Assembly: GCA_017305635.1 (NCBI GenBank)
Contig: JAFKKF010000007.1
Coordinates: 381,330 to 445,329 of the forward strand
Origin: Hyphomicrobiales bacterium
GTDB taxonomy: Bacteria; Pseudomonadota; Alphaproteobacteria; Rhizobiales; Kaistiaceae
DNA: 64,000 nucleotides
Reading direction: 5' to 3'
Position 1 is the first letter of the stretch, and every line of letters starts with the position of its first letter. Below, in pieces: positions 23,900 to 32,354 of the stretch. A model generated the notes under the pieces. It saw only the letters and a list, made by a program, of their open reading frames with translations. It did no database searches and was not told the DNA's origin. Position numbers and translations under genes: made by a program.

Positions 23900-25938
23900 G
23901 CCACGACGATCGCAAGCGCGCGATCGGCAAGGTGGTCTCGGTCGCGGCCGACCGCTTCGTCGTCGAAATGCACGCTGGCACCGACAATTTCACGGTCGTC
24001 GGTTTTGACGACGTGCATTATGTGGCGCGGCTGGGGTCATTTTTGATGATCCCGTCACAGTCGGAATATGTCGTGGTCGAGGTTGTTGGCTTGCGTGAAC
24101 GCGACGCGAGCACGCCGTCCGAGCGGGGCGATTTCGACCGGGCGGGCTCTTCCAAATATCTGGATGTGGTGCCTGTCGGCATGTTGCCGATGCGTGGCGG
24201 CGCGTTCCGCTTCGGCGTGTCGGTTTTCCCGTCCCTGTATGCGGACGCGCTCTATGCACTGGATGGCGAACTCGATCGCATCTTCGAGACCGAGGCTGCC
24301 GTCGAGGCGTCAGTTGGCCTGGATGGTGGCGCCTGCCAACCTGAAGGCGCCACGCGATACCGGGTTCTGCCGATCGGCAAATCTGTGGTGTTCGAGGATT
24401 ACGACGTCAAAGTCCGTCTGAACGAGTTCTTCGGTGGCCACGTCGCCGTCCTGGGTAACACCGGCAGCGGTAAATCCTGCACGGTTGCCTCGGTATTGCA
24501 GTCTCTTTTCGACAAGCCGGACGAGCATCACGCTCGCGGAGCGACGTTCATCGTTTTCGACGTGAATGGCGAGTATCATGAGGCACTTGCTCCTTTGGCA
24601 AAAGACGGCGGCATCGGCGTCCATCGCGTAATCCTTGATGGGACGACCGGTGGCTTTCGGATGCCGCATTGGTTCCTGGAAATGGCAGAATGGGAACTGC
24701 TTTTGCAGGCGAGCGAGCGAACGCAACTGCCCGTCCTTCGGACGGCGTTAGGTCTGACAAGTCTCTTTCATGCCAACGCGCCAGACGCTCTGGCGCTGCG
24801 CGAGCACTTTGTTGCGACTTGTATCATCGAGTGCTTTCGAGGTGCGGATGGTGACTCCCCGGTGTCGAAGTTTCAGCGCGTCGTTTCTCTTCTTCAGAAG
24901 TATCCGACGAATGATCTGAATATGGCGCTGCTGAACCGCTTCAATCCGAATTTTCAGTACGGAAATTTTTCGGGGAACAACCAATCGGCGTTTCTGGACG
25001 AAGTAAGGAAGAAGCTCCGGGAGGATGCACCCTTACCAGCCTACAATCGGACGCCATTCTCTTTTGATGAGCTGCACGAGTGTCTCGACTTCGCGATCCT
25101 CTATGAGGAGGCTCACGGCAACCGCCAAATCCGAGATTATTGCTCGTCTATGGTCACGCGGCTCAGATCTCTCCAGGAGAGGACGGAATATGCCTTTCTG
25201 CGTCACGAAGGTGCCGACGTTGGCGCGGCCGTAAGCGATCTGGAGTTTTTGACCAACATTGTTGGTCTGGCAAAGACCGCTGGCGAAGCGTTCACCAAAC
25301 GCAATCAGGTCATTATTATTGACCTGAATTCTGTCGAAGATGAAATTGTTGAGTTGGTCAGTGCGGTCATCGCACGCATGCTTTTTCGGTTCCTTCGTCA
25401 TGCGGAACCGAGAAACCGATTTCCGATACACCTACTGCTCGAAGAGGCTCACAGATATGTCGCCTCTACGCCGTCCCGCTTTTCCATCGACGCCACCAAG
25501 ATTTTCGAGCGCATCGCCAAGGAAGGACGCAAATACGGCATGTTCGTGGTTCTGGCGTCTCAGCGCCCGAGCGAGCTATCCAAGACGGTTCTCAGCCAGT
25601 GCTCCAACTTCCTGGTTCACCGCATCCAGAATCCCGACGATCTCTCCCAAATTCGCCAGATGACGCCGTTCATTTCAGAATCGGTCCTGAAGCGATTGCC
25701 GTCATTGCCTCGGCAGCACGCGCTGGTGTTCGGAACCTCGGTCAATCTTCCGACAACATTCAAGGTGCGGGAGGCATCCCCGCGGCCGCGCAGCGACGAT
25801 ACTGCCGTGGTTGATTTGTGGTTCCACGAAGAAGGTCGAGCCGCTGATATTCGCCTCGGGCTCCATCTGGCCGACGCTGCTGCGGCTGGAGGAGAGCAGA
25901 TGGGGGTAAACGAAGCGCCGGACGATGACTTCTTCTGA
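23896..25938 (+). CDS. HerA-type hexameric ATPase/translocase
   Basis: A 680-residue HerA/FtsK-superfamily ATPase. An N-terminal HAS-barrel (about 5-100) precedes the ATPase: Walker A Gly-Asn-Thr-Gly-Ser-Gly-Lys-Ser at 187-194, Phe-Asp-Val-Asn-Gly-Glu-Tyr (about 221-227), Walker B His-Leu-Leu-Leu-Glu-Glu-Ala-His at 512-519 and Ala-Ser-Gln-Arg-Pro-Ser-Glu-Leu near 554-561. Together with a SIR2 protein it forms the known SIR2-HerA antiphage complex. The gene is visibly richer in A and T than the flanking ICE genes, especially 24,500-25,600, a sign of separate acquisition. It overlaps the upstream gene by 4 and the exonuclease gene by 14 bases. Confidence 0.92.
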   Translation: MSHDDRKRAIGKVVSVAADRFVVEMHAGTDNFTVVGFDDVHYVARLGSFLMIPSQSEYVVVEVVGLRERDASTPSERGDFDRAGSSKYLDVVPVGMLPMRGGAFRFGVSVFPSLYADALYALDGELDRIFETEAAVEASVGLDGGACQPEGATRYRVLPIGKSVVFEDYDVKVRLNEFFGGHVAVLGNTGSGKSCTVASVLQSLFDKPDEHHARGATFIVFDVNGEYHEALAPLAKDGGIGVHRVILDGTTGGFRMPHWFLEMAEWELLLQASERTQLPVLRTALGLTSLFHANAPDALALREHFVATCIIECFRGADGDSPVSKFQRVVSLLQKYPTNDLNMALLNRFNPNFQYGNFSGNNQSAFLDEVRKKLREDAPLPAYNRTPFSFDELHECLDFAILYEEAHGNRQIRDYCSSMVTRLRSLQERTEYAFLRHEGADVGAAVSDLEFLTNIVGLAKTAGEAFTKRNQVIIIDLNSVEDEIVELVSAVIARMLFRFLRHAEPRNRFPIHLLLEEAHRYVASTPSRFSIDATKIFERIAKEGRKYGMFVVLASQRPSELSKTVLSQCSNFLVHRIQNPDDLSQIRQMTPFISESVLKRLPSLPRQHALVFGTSVNLPTTFKVREASPRPRSDDTAVVDLWFHEEGRAADIRLGLHLADAAAAGGEQMGVNEAPDDDFF

Positions 25939-26818
25939 CCATTTGGAGACCCTGGCGCAGACGCTGGAAGCCACGGGGGATTACCGGATCATCCGGCGTC
26001 TCAGGCCGCGCTCTCACATCGTGCCGCCTCCCGGCACGCCGCTGCGTCTTGGCCTGGTCGTCGATGTGGAGACCACGGGGCTCGATCCTCAGCGCGACGA
26101 GATCATCGAACTCGCCATGACGCCATTCAACTATGGCTTGGATGGCACGGTTTTCAGCGTGGGCGACAGCTTCCAAGGGCTGCGTCAGCCGAGCGAACTG
26201 ATCACGCCGGAAATCACTGCGATCACGGGCATCACCAACGAGATGGTGGCTGGCCAGGTTATAGATCCTGTCCAGGTTGCCAAATTCGCGGCGCCAGCTT
26301 CGCTCGTCATCGCGCACAACGCGGCGTTCGATCGCCGCTTCCTCGAACGCTTCAGCGAGGTGTTTTTGACGAAGCCTTGGGCCTGCTCGCTCGGCCAGGT
26401 CGACTGGGCGGCGGAAGGCTTCGAGGGCGCGAAGCTCGCCTATCTCGCTCAGGCGGCCGGCTTCTTCTATGACCGCCACCGTGCGATGCACGACTGTCTT
26501 GCGACGATTGAGCTGTTGGCGATGCCGCTGCCCCGATCCGGCGTTACGGGCCTCAGCCGCCTTCTGGATGGTGCTCGTACTGTCGCTTGGCGCATCTGGG
26601 CGGAGAACTCGCCCTTCGATCTCAAGGATGTTCTGAAGGCGCGGGGATACCGCTGGAACGGCGATCCCGGCCCGCAGCCGCGCGCTTGGTATATCGACGT
26701 TCCCGAGGCCCAACGCGAGGCTGAGCTGCGCTTCTTGAGAACGGAGATCTATCGGTATGAGGCCGATCCCCCGGTCCGGCGGATCGATGCCTATGATCGG
26801 TTTTCAGATCGCATTTAA
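25925..26818 (+). CDS. DEDDh 3'-5' exonuclease coupled to SIR2-HerA
   Basis: A 297-residue DnaQ-like exonuclease. Exo I is Val-Val-Asp-Val-Glu-Thr-Thr-Gly (Asp47, Glu49), Exo II is Ile-Ala-His-Asn-Ala-Ala-Phe-Asp (Asp136), and Exo III is His185 with four residues before Asp190, so all DEDDh residues are present. An extra C-terminal domain (about 230-290) has Ala-Arg-Gly-Tyr-Arg-Trp-Asn, Ala-Trp-Tyr-Ile-Asp-Val and Glu-Ala-Glu-Leu-Arg-Phe-Leu-Arg. This domain recurs in exonucleases of mobile elements. The start lies 14 bases inside the HerA gene, implying coupling. It could degrade phage DNA opened by HerA, or it may be an independent ICE gene placed here by chance. Confidence 0.88.
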   Translation: MTSSDHLETLAQTLEATGDYRIIRRLRPRSHIVPPPGTPLRLGLVVDVETTGLDPQRDEIIELAMTPFNYGLDGTVFSVGDSFQGLRQPSELITPEITAITGITNEMVAGQVIDPVQVAKFAAPASLVIAHNAAFDRRFLERFSEVFLTKPWACSLGQVDWAAEGFEGAKLAYLAQAAGFFYDRHRAMHDCLATIELLAMPLPRSGVTGLSRLLDGARTVAWRIWAENSPFDLKDVLKARGYRWNGDPGPQPRAWYIDVPEAQREAELRFLRTEIYRYEADPPVRRIDAYDRFSDRI

Positions 26819-26836
26819 GCGCCGCCAAAGGTCGGG

Positions 26837-27274
26837 CTAACGCTTGCTCTGATCGTATCCGTTGCCGCCCTCGACGTTTCCGACTGTCTTCAATAAATCC
26901 CCGATAGAGCGTCGGCCGATCCGGCAGGTGGCCACCACACGGTCGTAGGACTTATGGTTGGCGATGCACTCCACGTTTCGGCCCATGGCAAGTCTTTCCA
27001 GCGCGGCTTTAGCAGCAGGGCCGGTGGGGGAGTGGAGTTCGGGCGCGTAGAAATCCTCCAGTCGGATCTCCACCCAGTTGGCTGGCCCTCGACCCACGGC
27101 CACGCACAGGGAGTCGCCGTCACCGACATAGACCACAGGACCGGAGAAGTGCGCGCCCCGGTGGAGATAGGACGGCATCGGGCCACGGTCGGGAATGGCC
27201 TTGCAGGGATCGGCCTTGGCCGCGGTCGCCATGGTCAGCGCCGCCAGCAACGTCAGGCCGATTACGATACGCAT
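26837..27274 (-). CDS. Secreted thermonuclease-like protein
   Basis: A 145-residue staphylococcal-nuclease-fold protein with a signal peptide (about 1-21, ending Ala-Lys-Ala). The fold is marked by Val-Gly-Asp-Gly-Asp-Ser-Leu, Val-Glu-Ile-Arg-Leu-Glu-Asp-Phe-Tyr-Ala-Pro-Glu, and the Arg of Tyr-Asp-Arg-Val-Val-Ala-Thr-Cys-Arg near the C-terminus, positions that correspond to the metal- and phosphate-binding residues. Proteins of this type accompany integrase genes on many ICEs. It ends 18 bases from the convergent exonuclease gene and begins 38 bases after the integrase. A periplasmic nuclease role, for example against incoming DNA, is inference. Confidence 0.85.
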   Translation of the reverse strand: MRIVIGLTLLAALTMATAAKADPCKAIPDRGPMPSYLHRGAHFSGPVVYVGDGDSLCVAVGRGPANWVEIRLEDFYAPELHSPTGPAAKAALERLAMGRNVECIANHKSYDRVVATCRIGRRSIGDLLKTVGNVEGGNGYDQSKR

Positions 27275-27312
27275 AGTCGTTTCTCACTTCCGCTTTATGG
27301 GGAGCCGGCGGC

Positions 27313-28554
27313 TCATGCCGCCGCTTTCAGGCGCTTTCTGGCGAGCATGGCGCGGACGAACTTGTCCCATTTCGCCATGCCCGCGCGCTTTTCCACCATG
27401 TAGTTCCAGCGGTCGTAATGTTTGGAGCTGACGTCCTGCAAGGCGTGGTTCTGGAGACGGTCGCGAATCTCTTTCGGGACACCCGCCTTGCCGGCCAAGG
27501 TTTTGAAGGTGCGACGGAGGTCGCGGTTGGTCGCATGGGGGATCACGCCGCGATCCCGCTGGCGCCAGATGAAGCTGTAGAGCGTGCCGTGGCTGACGGG
27601 CTTCGACGGGTCTTTGGCGGAGGGGAAGAACCAGCCATGTTCGTTCGGGATAATCGACTCGATCAGTTCGGTAGCCAACGAGGGCACCGGAACGGCGTGC
27701 GGCTGAAGGTTCTTGGTCTTGGTCCAGTCGATGATGCGCTCTCGGGCGTCCCACTGATCGACATGGAGGCGGGCGATCTCCTCGACCCGCTGGCCGGTCA
27801 GCATGATGATCTGGACGGCGCGGGGGTAAGAGGGATGAACCGGGGTGTCGGGGCATTCCAGCCAGCGATAGAGCCGAACGAACTCTTCTTCGCTCAACCA
27901 GCGTGTTCCGATAGTCTTGGGTTCGGTCGGTATACCGGCGGCTGGGTTGTAGGTCAGCCGGAAACGACGCGCGGCGGTGGAGCGATAGTCGTGCTCGGAT
28001 TTCAGTCCCCAGCTAAAGGCGGATCGAATGTAGCTGCGCACATGATCGGCCATTGAGCGCTTGCCGCGCTCATAGATGGGACGAATGATCGCTGTGATCT
28101 CATCCGGTTCGATGTCGCGGGCGGGGCGGTTGCGTCCGAGCGTATCGGCGATCTTGTTGAGGCCCTTTTCCGCTTCCTTCCAGGACGGCTTTCCCCCGTC
28201 CTTGAGGTAGGCGACATACGCCTCGAACAGGTCGGCGACGGTTCCCGGTCGCGTGTCGCCGGCAATCTTGATGCTGCGGCCCTTCTGGATTTGCTCCGCG
28301 AAGTCGCGGTTGAACACTTCGCGCGCCTTGCTGAGGGTCATCGACGGATACGAACCCAGCTTCTTCTTGAGGCGCTTATCGTCGCGCCATTGCTGCGCCA
28401 TCCAGTCGGCGGTCACGCGGGTTGGCATGGGCTTCAGGACGAGGACGAGGCGGCCTGTCCCGTGACCCTCGCCGTCGACCAGGCTGAGCTGCTTGCCGGT
28501 CGTTTCCACCTGCTTCAGGGCTCGGCGAATTTCTCCATCTGTAAGGCTTGGCAC
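27313..28554 (-). CDS. int: Tyrosine integrase of the ICE
   Basis: A 413-residue site-specific recombinase. The N-terminal arm-binding domain (DUF4102-like, about 1-95) includes Leu-Gly-Ser-Tyr-Pro-Ser-Met-Thr-Leu-Ser-Lys-Ala-Arg. The core-binding domain spans about 100-200. The catalytic domain has Arg256 in Thr-Gly-Gln-Arg-Val-Glu-Glu-Ile, Arg347 in Asn-Arg-Asp-Leu-Arg-Arg-Thr-Phe, His370 and the nucleophile Tyr380. The usual His of the HxxR box is Arg here (Arg-Asp-Leu-Arg), a known variant. The start is GTG at 28554, by length and by the Pro-Ser-Leu-Thr-Asp beginning. It reads away from the radC junction, with putative arm sites just upstream. Confidence 0.93.
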   Translation of the reverse strand: MPSLTDGEIRRALKQVETTGKQLSLVDGEGHGTGRLVLVLKPMPTRVTADWMAQQWRDDKRLKKKLGSYPSMTLSKAREVFNRDFAEQIQKGRSIKIAGDTRPGTVADLFEAYVAYLKDGGKPSWKEAEKGLNKIADTLGRNRPARDIEPDEITAIIRPIYERGKRSMADHVRSYIRSAFSWGLKSEHDYRSTAARRFRLTYNPAAGIPTEPKTIGTRWLSEEEFVRLYRWLECPDTPVHPSYPRAVQIIMLTGQRVEEIARLHVDQWDARERIIDWTKTKNLQPHAVPVPSLATELIESIIPNEHGWFFPSAKDPSKPVSHGTLYSFIWRQRDRGVIPHATNRDLRRTFKTLAGKAGVPKEIRDRLQNHALQDVSSKHYDRWNYMVEKRAGMAKWDKFVRAMLARKRLKAAA

Positions 28555-28578
28555 TGGGGTTCTCCGTCGGCTTTCAAG

Positions 28579-28654
28579 TGGGGTCGCGCGACGGGTAGGT
28601 GGGGTCGGCGACTGGGGTCAAAAAGGGCCTCGATCCCCTTAAAACCGACCCCAA
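28579..28654. repeat. TGGGGTCG repeats upstream of the integrase
   Basis: TGGGGTC occurs at 28579-28585, 28600-28606 and 28613-28619 on the plus strand. An inverted copy CCGACCCCA lies at 28645-28653, and CTGGGGT also overlaps the integrase start at 28554-28560. The cluster sits between the integrase and the radC junction, where arm-type integrase sites and excisionase sites are expected. Confidence 0.5.
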
Positions 28655-28703
28655 CATGCCACAATCGCCGACTCCACGACAAGCTAAAAAGCTGTTGTGT
28701 TTC

Positions 28704-28730
28704 AACGTGATATAACGTGATTGAACGTGA
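28704..28730. repeat. Three AACGTGA repeats with 10-base period at the ICE end
   Basis: AACGTGA lies at 28704-28710, 28714-28720 and 28724-28730, exactly one helical turn apart, directly next to the radC junction. All copies face the same side of the helix, which suits cooperative binding of integrase or a directionality factor. Confidence 0.55.
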
Positions 28731-29297
28731 TCAAAAAGCCCAAGTGGGATGGTTGTGGACGAGGATGACGGCGGTGGCCGACAGCTCGAGCGCCCGCTTG
28801 ACCACCTCGCGCGGATAGACCGGCGTGTGGTCGACGGTGCCGGTCTGCTGGACCTCGTCGGCGATCAGCGTGTTGCGCTTGTCGAGGAAGAGGATGCGGA
28901 ACTGCTCGATCGGCTCGTGGGCCATGGCGGTGCGGCAATAGTCGATGACCGACTTCCATGAATCGAGGAGCGGTCGCGCGCGGATTCCGTCCTTGGCGAA
29001 GCGGCGCGCAGCTTCCTGGTAGACCTTCAGATGAAGGGCGACGGATTCGCCGACCCCGTCGATCTCGGTGAGCAGCGCCTCGGGAGCGCCGAAGACGTCG
29101 GAAAGCGTGCCGAAGCGGTCGAGGAGGGCCTTGGCGATCGGCTTGGTGTCGCGGCGCGGAACCGCCCGGAAGAGGACCAGCTCGAGGAGCTCGTAGTCGC
29201 GGAGCGAAGCCGCGCCCTCGCGGAAGCGCTGCTTCAGCCGCTCGCGATGCCCGTGATAGTGCGGGACGCCGGTACCCGGCTCTTCCAGTCCGCTCAT
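28731..29297 (-). pseudogene. radC: RadC/JAB-domain protein gene cut by the ICE
   Basis: The first 188 codons of radC (MPN/JAB metalloprotease-like fold of uncertain function) remain. The protein starts Met-Ser-Gly-Leu-Glu-Glu-Pro, has His-Tyr-His-Gly-His-Arg-Glu-Arg-Leu, the helix-hairpin-helix Glu-Ile-Asp-Gly-Val-Gly and then Leu-Val-His-Asn-His-Pro. After that motif family members continue Ser-Gly-Asp-Pro and a further 30-40 residues. Here the frame changes to Thr-Trp-Ala-Phe and a stop from the element. The second half of the metal site (the distal Ser and Asp) is therefore missing. The start overlaps the map stop by 4 bases. The rest of radC should be at the far end of the ICE. Confidence 0.92.
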
Positions 29298-30142
29298 GCC
29301 TCGTGGCGCGGAGAGAGGGTGAAGATCTCGCAGCCGGTCTCGGTGACGCCGACGCTGTGCTCGTACTGGGCGGAGAGCGAGCGGTCGCGGGTGACGGCGG
29401 TCCAGCCGTCGGAAAGGATCTTCACCTGCGGGCGGCCGAGATTGATCATCGGCTCGACGGTGAAGATCATGCCGGGCTTCAGCTCGATGTCGCGGCCCTT
29501 CGATATGGCGTCGTGGCGCTCCGCCTCGGACCCATAGGAATTGCCGTAGTGCAGGATGTTGGGCGCGTCGTGGAAGATCCTGCCGACGCCGTGGCCGCAG
29601 AAGTCGCGGACCACGCTGCAGCGCTCGCGCTCGGCGTATTCCTGGATGGCATGGCCGATGTCGCCGGTGGTGGCGCCGGGGCGGATGACGGCGATGCCGC
29701 GCATCATCGCCTCGTAGGTTACCTCCATCAGGCGCTCGGCGGCGCGCTTGACGTTGCCGACCTTGTACATGCGGCTGGAATCGCCGTGCCAGCCATCGAG
29801 GAGGAAGGTCACGTCGATGTTGACGATGTCGCCGTCCTTGAGCGGCTTCTCGTTGGGGATGCCGTGGCAGACGACGTGGTTGATCGATACGCAGGTCGAC
29901 TTCATGTAGCCCTTGTAGCCGAGCGTCGCCGGAAGGGCGCCGTGGGCGAGGCCGAAGTCGTATACGAAGCGGTCGATCTCGTCGGTGGGCAGGCCCGGAC
30001 GCACGATGTCCTCGAGGGCGTCGAGGCATTCGGCCGTGAGCCGGCTCGCACGGCGCATGCCGGCGAAGTCTTCCTGGCGGTAGAGCCTGATCTGCCCTTC
30101 GTTCTTGAGCGGCGCGAGGGCGGCGTCGATATAGGTGACCAT
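29294..30142 (-). CDS. map: Type I methionine aminopeptidase
   Basis: A 282-residue cytosolic metalloprotease that removes the initiator Met from new proteins. The metal ligands are in Asn-Ile-Asp-Val-Thr (first Asp), His-Gly-Asp-Ser-Ser-Arg-Met-Tyr (second Asp), Cys-Gly-His-Gly-Val-Gly (His), Phe-Thr-Val-Glu-Pro-Met (Glu) and Gln-Tyr-Glu-His-Ser (Glu). The substrate His of Cys-His-Gly-Ile-Pro is also present. The ATG at 30142 begins the usual short N-terminus. It precedes radC with an ATGA overlap, the standard order in Hyphomicrobiales, so radC was translated by coupling to map. Confidence 0.95.
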   Translation of the reverse strand: MVTYIDAALAPLKNEGQIRLYRQEDFAGMRRASRLTAECLDALEDIVRPGLPTDEIDRFVYDFGLAHGALPATLGYKGYMKSTCVSINHVVCHGIPNEKPLKDGDIVNIDVTFLLDGWHGDSSRMYKVGNVKRAAERLMEVTYEAMMRGIAVIRPGATTGDIGHAIQEYAERERCSVVRDFCGHGVGRIFHDAPNILHYGNSYGSEAERHDAISKGRDIELKPGMIFTVEPMINLGRPQVKILSDGWTAVTRDRSLSAQYEHSVGVTETGCEIFTLSPRHEA

Positions 30143-30195
30143 GCGCCAGATATGGCGGCTTTCCGCCATTGGCGCAAGGCCGGGGAGGCCCGCCG

Positions 30196-30897
30196 TCAGC
30201 CGGCGACGGGAAGCGGCGCAGCGAGCGCGATCTCCCCCGGCGTGACGCGGCAGGAATAGGCGAGCATCTCGACGCCGGCGGCCCGCGCGCGGTCGAAGGC
30301 GCGGCCGTAGGCGGGGTCGATGTCGCGGGCGAGCGCGAAGGAGCGGGCGTCGGTGCGCTGGACGAGGTAGAGCATGGCGGCACGCCTGCCGGCGGCGACC
30401 ATGGCGGCGAGCTCGTCGAGATGGCGGGCGCCCCGGGCGGTGACCGAGTCGGGGAACTCGGCGAGGCCACCCTCGCGCATCAGGTGGACGTTCTTGACCT
30501 CGACATAGGCATCCGGACGGCCGGGGGCGGAGAGGACGAAATCGACGCGCGAGGCCTCGCCATAGGGCACCTCGCGGCGGATGGCGGGGTAGCCCGCGAG
30601 CTCGGCGACGGCGCCGGCGGCGAGCGCCTCCGCGACGAGGCCGTTCGGGTGGGCGGTGTTGATGCCGACGAGGCCGCCATCGGCCTCGACCAGCTCCCAC
30701 GACCACGGGAGCTTGCGGCCCGCCTTGGCGGAGAACGAGAGCCAGACGCGGCTGCCGGGCGCGGCGAGGCCGGTCATGGCGCCGGGATTGGCGCAGTGGA
30801 CGGTGACCTCGCTGCCGTCGGGCATGGCGACATCGGCGAGGAAGCGCTTGTAGCGCCGGATGAGGCGGGCCTCGACGAGGGGCGCGGGGAAACGCAT
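30196..30897 (-). CDS. sfsA: SfsA DNA-binding/nuclease-like protein
   Basis: A 233-residue SfsA protein (sugar fermentation stimulation family, DNA-binding, restriction-endonuclease-like core). Typical segments: [12 protein letters not shown], His-Cys-Ala-Asn-Pro-Gly-Ala-Met, Val-Asp-Phe-Val-Leu, Val-Glu-Val-Lys-Asn-Val-His-Leu-Met (Glu-x-Lys of the nuclease-like motif) and Phe-Pro-Asp-Ser-Val-Thr-Ala-Arg-Gly. The start is placed at Met-Arg-Phe-Pro, matching the family; an upstream Met would add six residues. It lies 53 bases before map and may be cotranscribed with it. Confidence 0.92.
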   Translation of the reverse strand: MRFPAPLVEARLIRRYKRFLADVAMPDGSEVTVHCANPGAMTGLAAPGSRVWLSFSAKAGRKLPWSWELVEADGGLVGINTAHPNGLVAEALAAGAVAELAGYPAIRREVPYGEASRVDFVLSAPGRPDAYVEVKNVHLMREGGLAEFPDSVTARGARHLDELAAMVAAGRRAAMLYLVQRTDARSFALARDIDPAYGRAFDRARAAGVEMLAYSCRVTPGEIALAAPLPVAG

Positions 30898-30938
30898 GGC
30901 GCGCCCGGATAGCATCCGGGCAGGAAGCGGCCAAGCGG

Positions 30939-32291
30939 TCAGACCGTGGGGCTGTGGGTGCGGGTCGAGCGGGCGAGGTAGGCGTCGAAGGTCGCGGCGA
31001 CGGCGCGCACGAGCGGGCGCGCGTCGGGCTCGACCTCGATGCGGTTGCCCTCGCGGCGGATGAGCCCGTCGGCGGCGAGGCGGTCAAGGGCCGGGGCGGC
31101 GTCGGCGAGGCTGCCGGAGGTCTGGCCGTGGCTGGCGCAGACGGCGTCGAGGTCGACGCGGAAGTCGCACATCAGCCGCTCGATCAGCTCGCCGCGCAGC
31201 CGGTCGCCCTCGTCGAAAGCGACGCCCTTTGCGGTGGCGAGACGGCCGGCGGAGACGGCTTCGACATAGGCGCCGATGCGGGTCTCGTTCTGGACGTAGC
31301 CCTGGGGCAGGCGGCCGATGGAAGAGGCGCCGAGGCCGATGAGGGTGTCGGCGGAATCGGTAGTGTAACCCTGGAAATTGCGGTGGAGGCGGTTCGCGGC
31401 GAGCGCGATCGCCATGGCGTCGTCGGGGCGCGCGAAATGATCGAGGCCGACGCGGACGCAGCTGGCGGCGACGAGACGCGCGGCGATCGCCTCGGCCTGG
31501 GCGTGGCGCGCGGCAGCGTCGGGCAGAGCGGCCGCGTCGATCTTGCGCTGGTGGTGCTTGAAGGAGGGCACATGCGCATAACCGAAGACGGCGAAGCGTG
31601 AAGGCGCGAGCGCCAGGCAGGCCTCGACGGTGGCGACGGCCGATTCCACCGTCTGGTGCGGCAGGCCGTAGATCAGGTCGATGTTGAGGGCGTCGACGCC
31701 GGCGGCATGCAGGCGCTCGGCGGCAAGCGCGGTCGCCGCGAAGCCCTGGATACGGCCGATCGCGGCCTGGACGCGAGGGTCGAGGCTCTGGACGCCGAGG
31801 CTCGCCCGGGTGAAGCCGGTCTCGCCGAGGGTCGCCGCCATTTCGGCGGTGAGCGTGCGCGGGTCGATCTCTATGGCGATCTCGGCATCGCGGCGGAAGG
31901 GGAAGGCGGTGCGCAGCGCCGCCATCAGCCAGCCGAGGTCGCGTGGTTGCAGGATGGTTGGCGTGCCGCCGCCGAAATGAAGGTGCGAGACGGGAAGCGG
32001 GCGCGCCAGCGCGTCGCGGGTGAGGGCGATCTCGCGATGCAGCGCGGCGAGATAGACGGCGATCGGCTCGTCGCGCTGGGTGACGACGGTGTTGCAGCCG
32101 CAATACCAGCACATGCGCCGGCAGAAGGGGATGTGGACATAGAGCGAGCCGGTGGCCGTGTCGGGCAGTTCCGCCAGCCAACCGGCATAGGTGTCCGGGC
32201 CGATGGCGGGCGTGAAATGCGGGGCGGTCGGGTAGCTCGTATAGCGTGGCAGGCGGCTGTCGGCGTAGCGGGCGAGGAGTTCGGGGGTCAC
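30939..32291 (-). CDS. hemN: Oxygen-independent coproporphyrinogen III oxidase
   Basis: A 450-residue radical-SAM enzyme that makes protoporphyrinogen IX precursor without oxygen. The iron-sulfur cysteines are in [11 protein letters not shown] near residue 62. Further marks are Phe-Gly-Gly-Gly-Thr-Pro-Thr, Glu-Ile-Asp-Pro-Arg and Gly-Leu-Pro-His-Gln-Thr. The GTG at 32291 is chosen because Thr-Pro-Glu-Leu-Leu-Ala-Arg-Tyr is the usual N-terminus. An FNR/FixK-type box lies 64 bases upstream, fitting induction under low oxygen. Confidence 0.94.
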   Translation of the reverse strand: MTPELLARYADSRLPRYTSYPTAPHFTPAIGPDTYAGWLAELPDTATGSLYVHIPFCRRMCWYCGCNTVVTQRDEPIAVYLAALHREIALTRDALARPLPVSHLHFGGGTPTILQPRDLGWLMAALRTAFPFRRDAEIAIEIDPRTLTAEMAATLGETGFTRASLGVQSLDPRVQAAIGRIQGFAATALAAERLHAAGVDALNIDLIYGLPHQTVESAVATVEACLALAPSRFAVFGYAHVPSFKHHQRKIDAAALPDAAARHAQAEAIAARLVAASCVRVGLDHFARPDDAMAIALAANRLHRNFQGYTTDSADTLIGLGASSIGRLPQGYVQNETRIGAYVEAVSAGRLATAKGVAFDEGDRLRGELIERLMCDFRVDLDAVCASHGQTSGSLADAAPALDRLAADGLIRREGNRIEVEPDARPLVRAVAATFDAYLARSTRTHSPTV

Positions 32292-32354
32292 GGGCGTCTC
32301 GGCTGGCGGGATAGGTCTCGCCAGCCTGCCTAGCAGGTGCGCCGGAAAGGATGC

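Larger units (their letters stand above)
1..28742. mobile_element. Right part of an integrative and conjugative element inserted in radC
   Basis: The stretch holds a tyrosine integrase next to the junction, a RepA-ParA-ParB replication and partition set, a TraF-type peptidase and a transglycosylase of a mating-pair apparatus, an ArdC antirestriction protein, a strawberry-notch helicase, two DUF736 genes and cargo defence genes. This set is characteristic of Tra/Trb-type ICEs of alpha- and betaproteobacteria. The right boundary lies where the radC reading frame leaves the conserved His-Asn-His-Pro motif, near 28740. The left boundary, the relaxase, the coupling protein and the trb genes are not in the window and should lie to the left. 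The exact core of the attachment site cannot be fixed without the other end. Confidence 0.88.

Noticed and set aside
28731-29297. radC as a functional gene with a new C-terminus
   Set aside because: The metal site is cut in the middle and only four foreign residues follow, so activity is very unlikely.
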